A stretch of 5,665 nt of DNA from Burkholderiaceae bacterium. Its GTDB lineage: Bacteria > Pseudomonadota > Gammaproteobacteria > Burkholderiales > Burkholderiaceae_C. Position 1 is the stretch's first letter. Every line of letters begins with the position of its first letter. Location: NCBI GenBank assembly GCA_023262645.1, contig JALRAA010000118.1, forward strand, positions 1 through 5,665, given 5' to 3'. The notes beneath the pieces are model-generated. The model saw only the letters and a program-made list of their open reading frames with translations, was not told the origin of the DNA and made no database searches. The translations under genes were made by a program, and so were the position numbers. This document shows positions 1 through 4,618 of this stretch, piece after piece.

Positions 1-696
1 AACGGCTTGGTGCTGATCACCGGCCCCACGGGTTCGGGGAAAACGGTCACCCTCTACACCTGCTTGAACCATTTGAATACGCCCTCGGTCAACATCGCCA
101 CGGTAGAAGATCCTTCTGAAATTGTGCTGGCCGGTGCCAACCAAATCAACGTGAACGAACGCATTGGCTTGACCTTTGACGTGGCATTGCGCGCCTTGCT
201 GCGCCAAGACCCGGACATTGTGATGGTCGGTGAAATTCGGGACTTTGCGACGGCAGATACCGCTGTCAAAGCCTCTCAAACCGGGCACCTGGTCTTGTCT
301 ACATTGCATACCAACGACGCGCCTTCCACATTGACGCGGCTCAACCACATGGGCATTGCCGGATTCAATTTGGCCAGCAGTGTGCGACTGATTTGTGCAC
401 AACGCCTGCTGCGTCGATTGTGTGACGCATGCAAGCAACCCTCGCCTGATTCACCTGGTTTTCAAGCGGTGGGTTGTTCTCAGTGCTTAGGTGGATACGC
501 TGGCCGAATAGCCATTCACCAAGTCATGCCCATCACGGCTTCACTGCAACCTTTGTTGTTGCAACAAGCCAGTGCGAGCGAAATCGCGGCCCAAGCCGCA
601 CGAGAAGGCGTGAGGAGTTTGCGTGAGGCGGGCATGTCCAAAGTGGCTTTGGGCGAAACCACCGTCGAAGAAGTCATGGCTGCCACGCATGAGTAA
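1..696 (+). CDS. pilB: Type IV pilus extension ATPase PilB, C-terminal part (5' end outside window)
   Basis: PilB is the cytoplasmic hexameric ATPase that powers type IV pilus extension at the PilC platform. The frame is open to base 1, so the first 300 or so residues lie outside the window; 231 residues are seen. Counting from base 1, visible motifs are Walker A GPTGSGKT (8-15), the Asp box VEDPSE (35-40), Walker B with DPDIVMVGEIRD (70-81), and the His box GHLVLSTLHTND (95-106). Two CxxC pairs (C141/C144 and C159/C162) form the zinc site typical of PilB/GspE proteins, followed by GYAGR. The linker between the pairs is 14 residues, against about 30 in the PilB proteins I recall. The C-terminal GVRSLREAG and TTVEEVMAATHE also fit PilB. 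pilC follows with an 8-nt overlap. GspE or HofB are alternative names, but the Comamonadaceae-like sequence and the next gene favour PilB. Confidence 0.93.
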   Translation, partial: NGLVLITGPTGSGKTVTLYTCLNHLNTPSVNIATVEDPSEIVLAGANQINVNERIGLTFDVALRALLRQDPDIVMVGEIRDFATADTAVKASQTGHLVLSTLHTNDAPSTLTRLNHMGIAGFNLASSVRLICAQRLLRRLCDACKQPSPDSPGFQAVGCSQCLGGYAGRIAIHQVMPITASLQPLLLQQASASEIAAQAAREGVRSLREAGMSKVALGETTVEEVMAATHE

Positions 697-1828
697 CAGG
701 TCTGAAATGGGCAGCGCTTCATCTGCTGACCGGTTTGTTCACACCCCCGTGCGTCAACGAACTGTCAGTGCGCGCGAATTGACCGGTTTCACCCGACAAC
801 TGGCAACCTTGGTGTCCTCAGGTGTGCCACTGTTGCAGTCATTGGAAGCTATACACAAAGGGCTGGCGGGTCAACCGATGGCACCCGTGGTCGAGCAGCT
901 GCGACAACAGATTGCCGCAGGCTTGTCATTGCAAGCAGCCTTGCGGCAGCACCGCGTGTTCTCCGAGTTGTATTGCCAAATGGTCGCTGCCGGGGAACTG
1001 TCGGGCAACTTGGATGACATGCTCAACCGGCTTGCATGGCACACCGAACGCCAACAACAGTTGCTGCGAAAAGTGCGCATGGCCTTGGTCTATCCGGTAG
1101 CGGTGTTGCTGATTGCACTCGGGGTGGTGGCCGTCATATTGGTGTGGTTGGTGCCGGTGTTTCAATCGATATTCGCTTCTTTAGGTGCCGAGCTACCTTG
1201 GGCCACACGGCTGATTTTGGGTTTGAGTGATGCCTTGTTGCGAGGGGGATTGCCGATGTTGGGTGCTTTGGTCACGGTGGGTTGGCTGGTCCGACAACGC
1301 TACCGGACCAACCCCCGGTTTCAATGGTGGGTTGCCTTGCGCGCCCTTCGTCTTCCGCTGCTTGCACCTGTGGTGACCAACGCCAACTTGGCGGTTTGGA
1401 CGCGTTGCATGGCAATGCTGATGCAGTCCGGTGTGCCGTTGCTCGACACATTGGAAACGGTGGCGGGCGCGTGTGGCAACCGCGTGTACGCGATGGCAAG
1501 TTTGCGAATACGCGACGCGGTATTCAAAGGCATTGGGCTTGCCGAAGCCCTTCGGCAACTCGAATTCAGATCGCATCAGCTCGGCGCTGAATTCACCGGT
1601 CTGTTTCCACCCCTATTGGTTCAAATGATTGACCTCGGGGAGCAATCGGGAAGCCTGTCAGCATTGTTGGGCAAAGCCGCTGATGCGCAAGACGAAGCGC
1701 TCGAGCAGCAAGTGCATTCGCTCACGCAACTGATCGAACCGTTGTTGGTGGTCGTGCTGGGTGGATTGGTTGGCGGCATGGTGATTGCCTTGTATTTGCC
1801 GGTGTTTCAATTGGGTCAGGTGATGTGA
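689..1828 (+). CDS. pilC: Type IV pilus inner-membrane platform protein PilC (short N-terminus)
   Basis: PilC (GspF family) is the inner-membrane platform of the type IV pilus machine, working with PilB. From ATG 689 it has 379 residues. Two T2SSF domains are seen at about 31-155 and 234-372, each opening with a related segment (FTRQLATLVSSGVPLL; WTRCMAMLMQSGVPLL). Membrane segments lie at about 131-157, 186-202 and 351-371, and the family C-terminus YLPVFQLGQVM is intact. Most PilC proteins are about 400-405 residues, with a cap of about 55-60 residues before the first domain; here only about 30 precede it. A stretch of about 12 residues (292-303) looks inserted before LFPPLLVQM. Start choice: ATG 689 overlaps the pilB stop, suggesting coupling but with no good ribosome site; in-frame ATG 707 has ACAGG six bases upstream and is a real alternative; an in-frame start at 623 would run deep into pilB. 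Confidence 0.93.
   Translation: MSNRSEMGSASSADRFVHTPVRQRTVSARELTGFTRQLATLVSSGVPLLQSLEAIHKGLAGQPMAPVVEQLRQQIAAGLSLQAALRQHRVFSELYCQMVAAGELSGNLDDMLNRLAWHTERQQQLLRKVRMALVYPVAVLLIALGVVAVILVWLVPVFQSIFASLGAELPWATRLILGLSDALLRGGLPMLGALVTVGWLVRQRYRTNPRFQWWVALRALRLPLLAPVVTNANLAVWTRCMAMLMQSGVPLLDTLETVAGACGNRVYAMASLRIRDAVFKGIGLAEALRQLEFRSHQLGAEFTGLFPPLLVQMIDLGEQSGSLSALLGKAADAQDEALEQQVHSLTQLIEPLLVVVLGGLVGGMVIALYLPVFQLGQVM
1539..1558. repeat. Perfect 8-bp stem, 4-nt loop hairpin inside pilC
   Basis: TTGCCGAA (1539-1546) and TTCGGCAA (1551-1558) are perfect inverted copies around the loop GCCC. An overlapping 6-bp hairpin, GGGCTT (1535-1540) with AAGCCC (1545-1550), uses some of the same bases, so only one can form at a time. 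There is no T-tract after it, so it is not a typical intrinsic terminator. It encodes LAEALRQ, a plausible family segment, so codon choice may explain it. The inverted repeat is certain; a function is not. Confidence 0.6.
1562..1595. repeat. Short direct repeat GAATTCA bounding an apparent insertion in PilC
   Basis: GAATTCA occurs at 1562-1568 and again at 1589-1595, exactly 27 nt (nine codons) apart and in the same reading frame, each encoding Glu-Phe. The segment between them matches the place where this PilC seems longer than the relatives I recall. A 7-bp repeat is short and could be chance. Confidence 0.5.
1819..1824 (+). promoter_or_regulatory. Possible ribosome binding site for an upstream GTG start of coaE
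   Basis: AGGTGA fits the 3' part of the full Shine-Dalgarno sequence and sits six bases before GTG 1830, which is in frame with coaE and would add eight residues. The bases also encode the conserved PilC C-terminus (QVM), so the match may be accidental. The ATG at 1854 has no recognisable ribosome site. This competes with the chosen ATG start. Confidence 0.35.
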
Positions 1829-1853
1829 AGTGCGGTCTTATAGACTCGCTGAC

Positions 1854-2462
1854 ATGTCGCACACCGCATTCAGACGCATTGGCTTGACCGGAGGCATCGG
1901 CAGTGGCAAGTCCACGCTGGCGCAACTCTTGGTCGCGCGCGGCGTGGACCTGATTGATGCAGATGCCTTGTCGCGGCAATTGACCGCTGCCCATGGCGCG
2001 GCCATGCCCGATATTGAAAAAACCTTCGGGCCAGCGTTCATCGCGGCAGACGGCAGCTTGGCACGCGAGCGCATGCGAGCGTTGGTTTTTTCTCAGCCGG
2101 AGGCGCGGATGCGGTTGCAAGCTTTGCTGCATCCACGCATTCTTTCAGCGGTCTCAGAACAAGAAACACAACTGATTAATCAGGGAAAACCCTTGGTGGT
2201 GTTGGATATTCCTTTGTTGGTCGAGTCTGCTCATTGGCGCCAAAAAGTTGACCGAGTGCTGGTGGTCGATTGCTCGCAGGACACGCAAATCCGCCGGGTC
2301 ATGCAGCGCAGCGGCATGGCGGCAGAGGCAGTTCAGGCGATCATGGCCACCCAAGCCAGCCGCGAAAAACGGCTGGCTGCAGCAGACTGGGTGGTTGCCA
2401 ACGATGTCGACGACATCGGACAACTCGAACGCGAAGCGCAGGCAATTGTGCTGCACATATAA
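1854..2462 (+). CDS. coaE: Dephospho-CoA kinase CoaE
   Basis: CoaE phosphorylates the 3'-hydroxyl of the ribose of dephospho-CoA with ATP, the last step of coenzyme A synthesis, in the cytoplasm. The 202-residue protein matches the usual family length of about 200. It shows the P-loop GGIGSGKST (13-21), DADALSRQL starting at D35, LLHPRI (91-96), LDIPLLVES (117-125) of the CoA-binding/lid core, and RLAAADWVVAND near the C-terminus in place of the usual R-x-AD-x-x-I-x-N. ATG 1854 was chosen because it leaves eight residues before the conserved IGLTGG, as in relatives. GTG 1830 has a better ribosome site and gives 210 residues. It follows pilC by 25 nt and is probably co-transcribed with it. In many relatives pilD lies between them; it is not here. 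The function is secure; the start is less so. Confidence 0.95.
   Translation: MSHTAFRRIGLTGGIGSGKSTLAQLLVARGVDLIDADALSRQLTAAHGAAMPDIEKTFGPAFIAADGSLARERMRALVFSQPEARMRLQALLHPRILSAVSEQETQLINQGKPLVVLDIPLLVESAHWRQKVDRVLVVDCSQDTQIRRVMQRSGMAAEAVQAIMATQASREKRLAAADWVVANDVDDIGQLEREAQAIVLHI
2402..2418. repeat. Perfect 8+1+8 palindrome near the end of coaE
   Basis: CGATGTCGACGACATCG reads the same on both strands around one central base. It encodes Asn-Asp-Val-Asp-Asp-Ile in CoaE, in a poorly conserved stretch. About one such palindrome is expected by chance in a window of this size when several loop sizes are allowed, so it may mean nothing. It could also be an operator-like site upstream of zapD. Confidence 0.4.
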
Positions 2463-2477
2463 GCTGATATGGCCTCG

Positions 2478-2497
2478 AACGGCTGCTAACAGCGGTT
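2478..2497. repeat. Imperfect hairpin in the coaE-zapD gap
   Basis: AAC-G-GCTG, loop CTAA, CAGC-G-GTT gives a stem of seven pairs with one internal G-G mismatch. The 76-nt gap between coaE and zapD (2463-2538) holds little else: a second weak inverted repeat, GTGTG (2506-2510) with CACAC (2521-2525), lies close before the zapD start. No run of T follows the first hairpin, so a rho-independent terminator is not supported. Confidence 0.35.
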
Positions 2498-2502
2498 ATC
2501 AT
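2497..2502 (+). promoter_or_regulatory. Weak candidate -10 element before zapD
   Basis: TATCAT matches the sigma-70 -10 consensus TATAAT at five of six positions and lies 36 nt before the zapD GTG. The best -35 partner at a 16-bp spacing, TCGAAC (2475-2480), matches TTGACA at only three of six positions. zapD may have its own promoter here or may simply be read through from coaE. Confidence 0.15.
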
Positions 2503-2538
2503 TTCGTGTGTCAATAACCCCACACCTGTGCGCTTCTC

Positions 2539-3291
2539 GTGATTCTCTACGAACACCCTTTCAACGAACGAATTCGCACCTACTTGCGGTTGGAATATTT
2601 GCTCGGGCGTTTTGAACACTTGTTATTGAGGTCCTCCGAAATTGACCACCATTTCGCGCTCACCACTTTGTTTGAAATCATCGATGTCGGTGGCAGATCT
2701 GATTTGAAATCCGACATTCTCAAAGAACTGGAAAGACACAAGCAACAGTTCAGCAGTTACCGTGGCAACCCCTCTGTCTCAGAAGCCGTGCTCGATGAAT
2801 TGCTGGGCAACATCGAAAAATGTTTGCAAGGCTTCAACACCCAGGCTGCTCGACTGAGCCAATGCGTGACCGAAAGTGATTTCCTCAGCAGCCTGCGTAA
2901 CCGTGTGGCCGTGCCGGGTGGCACCTGTGCCTTCGACCTGCCGGGTTACCACGCATGGCAACAACGGGATGCAGACCTGCGGCGCAAAGACATTTTGAAA
3001 TGGTCTGAGCCTTTGAAAACGCTGCAAGACAGTGTCAGTTTGTTGATGCGCTTGCTCAGAGAAAGCGGTTCACCCCAGCGTGTGGTCGCCAACCAAGGCC
3101 AATTCCAACAGGCCCTGCCACAAGGGCGATTTCAAATGATGCGGTTGTTTATCGACGAATCACAAGGCTTGGTGCCCGAGATCAGCGGTAACCGCATGAT
3201 GGTGTGGGTGCGCTTGATTCACCAAAACTGGGAAGGCAAGCCTCAAACCGCAGTGGGCAACGCAGAATTTGAAATCGAGCTCTGCGCCTGA
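2539..3291 (+). CDS. zapD: Cell division protein ZapD (FtsZ-binding, DUF1342/YacF family)
   Basis: ZapD is a cytoplasmic protein that binds the FtsZ C-terminus and bundles FtsZ filaments, stabilising the division ring. The 250 residues match the family length (about 247 in E. coli). The conserved start ILYEHPFNERIRTYLRLE follows directly after a GTG codon, which fixes the start. Other family segments are FEIIDVGGRSDLKSD (45-59), YRGNP (74-78), PGGTCAFDLPGYHAWQ (126-141), LLMRLLRESG, and the C-terminal FEIELCA. No Shine-Dalgarno sequence is visible before the GTG; the leader is pyrimidine-rich (GCGCTTCTC). It lies 76 nt after coaE, the same neighbour as in E. coli (coaE-zapD-yacG). Here yacG does not follow: the last 49 nt of zapD are also the end of the convergent Nudix gene. 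Confidence 0.95.
   Translation: MILYEHPFNERIRTYLRLEYLLGRFEHLLLRSSEIDHHFALTTLFEIIDVGGRSDLKSDILKELERHKQQFSSYRGNPSVSEAVLDELLGNIEKCLQGFNTQAARLSQCVTESDFLSSLRNRVAVPGGTCAFDLPGYHAWQQRDADLRRKDILKWSEPLKTLQDSVSLLMRLLRESGSPQRVVANQGQFQQALPQGRFQMMRLFIDESQGLVPEISGNRMMVWVRLIHQNWEGKPQTAVGNAEFEIELCA
3243..3291. other. Convergent coding overlap of zapD and the Nudix gene
   Basis: The zapD stop (TGA 3289-3291, plus) lies inside the Nudix gene, and the Nudix stop (TGA at 3245-3243, minus) lies inside zapD, so 49 nt code on both strands. The zapD C-terminus looks family-typical, whereas the last 14-15 Nudix residues extend past where such proteins usually end (after EWLAQ). The Nudix tail is therefore probably the newer reading. 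No intergenic space or terminator separates the two converging units. Confidence 0.85.
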
Positions 3292-3737
3292 GCCAACCAC
3301 TCCAGCACCGGCACGGTTCCTGCCAGCACCGGCGCCACGGTCACAGGCAGTTGCTGCCAAGAAAATTGTTGGCCCTCTTTCATTTGCAGCGCGCCTTGCC
3401 ATTGGGTGACTTTGCAAAAGTGCAACTCCACCCAAGCATGCGGGTAATCGATTTGCTCGGTGCGCCAGAGTGAGACCTGGGTGATTTGAATGCCCAGTTC
3501 TTCATGCAACTCACGGGTCAGCGCTTGCTCGATGGTTTCACCCGTTTCTATTTTTCCGCCCGGAAATTCCCAATGGCCTGCATAGGCTTTGCCCTCGGGG
3601 CGGGTGGTCAATAAAAACTGGCCGTTCTCGGCCAACAACACACCCACCGCCACTTGAATCAACGGCCTGTCTGCGGCATCGGCGCGAGGCAGATGGGCAT
3701 CCACCACGCGCAATGTGGATGAAGCATGTGGATTCAT
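3243..3737 (-). CDS. mutT: MutT-type Nudix hydrolase (probable 8-oxo-dGTP diphosphatase)
   Basis: Nudix enzymes split nucleoside diphosphate derivatives; MutT removes 8-oxo-dGTP from the nucleotide pool and so prevents mutations. The 164-residue protein has a perfect Nudix box at 61-83 (G61, E67, R75-E76, E79-E80, G82) preceded by GHWEFPGG, a form typical of MutT. IQVAVGVLL (27-35) starts the fold, and KEGQQFSW matches the MutT segment after the box. It is longer than E. coli MutT (129), with about 25 extra residues in front and a tail of about 14 that overlaps zapD. The start is ATG 3737-3735, whose ATGA overlaps the stop of the upstream ATPase gene, indicating translational coupling. A start at 3824 would overlap that gene by 91 nt and is rejected. 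E. coli also has mutT converging on the coaE-zapD-yacG genes, which supports the name; the exact substrate is inferred. Confidence 0.85.
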   Translation of the reverse strand: MNPHASSTLRVVDAHLPRADAADRPLIQVAVGVLLAENGQFLLTTRPEGKAYAGHWEFPGGKIETGETIEQALTRELHEELGIQITQVSLWRTEQIDYPHAWVELHFCKVTQWQGALQMKEGQQFSWQQLPVTVAPVLAGTVPVLEWLAQAQSSISNSALPTAV

Positions 3738-4615
3738 GTACCGCTGGTACCCATGCGCCCCGCAAAGTCTCGCGCAAATTGGTAAGCCACACGCCCACTG
3801 CGTGAGCCTCGTTCTAAGGCCCAAACCAAAGACTCAGGATGCGCTTGCGGCCACAGAGAAGCAGGCACCTGCAACGCAGACAACCATTGGTCAACGATAC
3901 GCAAATATTCGTCTTGGCTGAACGGGTAAAAACTGACCCACAAACCGAAACGCTCGGAGAGCGAAATTTTTTCTTCGATCACTTCGCCCGGATGCACTTC
4001 GCCGTCATCGGTATGTGTGTAGCTCAGGTTGTCCTTCATGTATTCGGGCAACAAATGGCGTCGGTTGCTGGTGGCATAAATCAACACATTCGGCGTGGCT
4101 GCGGCCACCGTGCCATCCAGTATGGATTTGAGTGCTTTGTACCCTGGCTCACCTTCATCAAAACTCAAATCATCACAAAACACAATAAATTTTTCAGCGC
4201 GTTCAGCCACCACTTGAATGATGTCTGGCAGATCGACCATGTCTTGCTTGTCGACCTCGATCAAACGCAAACCTTGGCTGGCGTAGGTGTTCAAACAGGC
4301 CTTGACCAAGGACGATTTGCCTGTGCCGCGTGCCCCGGTCAGCAACACGTTGTTAGCGGGTTTGCCTTGCAAAAACTGCAGAGTGTTGCGCTGGATTTTT
4401 TCCTTTTGCGGATCGATTTCTTTCAAATCATCCAAAGACATTTGGCCAACATGCCGCACGGCTTCCAGTACCCCGTGGCCACTGCTGCGCTTGCGGTAAC
4501 GAAACGCAATGCCCGCATTCCAGTCGGGTGCGTGCAACGGTTGCGGCAAGACAAGTTCGATGCGTGCCATCAATAATTCGGCGCGGTGCAGCATGCGTTC
4601 GAAAGCGTCGTTCAT
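3734..4615 (-). CDS. Uncharacterised AAA+ family ATPase (DUF815 type)
   Basis: This 293-residue protein belongs to a widespread but uncharacterised AAA+ family (DUF815, COG2607 as I recall it). Visible motifs are Walker A GARGTGKS (94-101), Walker B FIVFCDDLSF (143-152), a sensor-1-like stretch NVLIYATSNRRHLLPE (176-191), and the family block HPGEVIEEKISLSERFGL with a likely arginine finger. The C-terminal lid contains GSRSGRVAYQFARDF. The first 60 or so residues form a helical leader without signal peptide or membrane segment, so it should be cytoplasmic. It starts 3 nt after the argJ stop and ends in an ATGA overlap with the Nudix gene, so all three probably share one mRNA. No Shine-Dalgarno sequence is seen before the ATG, which fits re-initiation after argJ. 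The role is unknown; remodelling or loading of a protein or nucleic acid partner is only a guess from the AAA+ fold. Confidence 0.9.
   Translation of the reverse strand: MNDAFERMLHRAELLMARIELVLPQPLHAPDWNAGIAFRYRKRSSGHGVLEAVRHVGQMSLDDLKEIDPQKEKIQRNTLQFLQGKPANNVLLTGARGTGKSSLVKACLNTYASQGLRLIEVDKQDMVDLPDIIQVVAERAEKFIVFCDDLSFDEGEPGYKALKSILDGTVAAATPNVLIYATSNRRHLLPEYMKDNLSYTHTDDGEVHPGEVIEEKISLSERFGLWVSFYPFSQDEYLRIVDQWLSALQVPASLWPQAHPESLVWALERGSRSGRVAYQFARDFAGRMGTSGT
3738..3750 (-). repeat. Small hairpin abutting the Nudix start codon
   Basis: GTACC-AGC-GGTAC (minus strand) forms a 5-bp stem with a 3-nt loop and ends directly before the Nudix ATG. It would cover the ribosome binding region unless melted by ribosomes finishing the ATPase gene, which would enforce coupling. 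A stem of this size is common by chance. Confidence 0.3.
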
Positions 4616-4618
4616 GGT

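Noticed and set aside
623..688. Longer PilC starting at 623
   Set aside because: This would overlap conserved pilB sequence by 74 nt, and the added residues do not resemble the PilC N-terminus.
1193..1576. Minus-strand open frame of 127 codons opposite pilC
   Set aside because: It is a shadow of a clearly coding PilC region, with no motif and a His/Gln/Arg-rich composition.
3185..3195. Inverted repeat GCGGT-A-ACCGC near the end of zapD, as a terminator for the minus-strand operon
   Set aside because: The stem is only 5 bp, has a 1-nt centre and has no T-tract on either strand.
3302..3333. 11-bp direct repeat CCAGCACCGGC within the Nudix gene
   Set aside because: It comes from two nearby Pro-Val-Leu motifs (APVLAG and VPVLE) with the same codons, a normal part of this protein family.
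3839..4576. Plus-strand open frame of 245 codons inside the ATPase gene
   Set aside because: It lies fully antisense to a gene with clear Walker motifs, its translation shows no recognisable domain, and such open frames are common opposite GC-rich genes.
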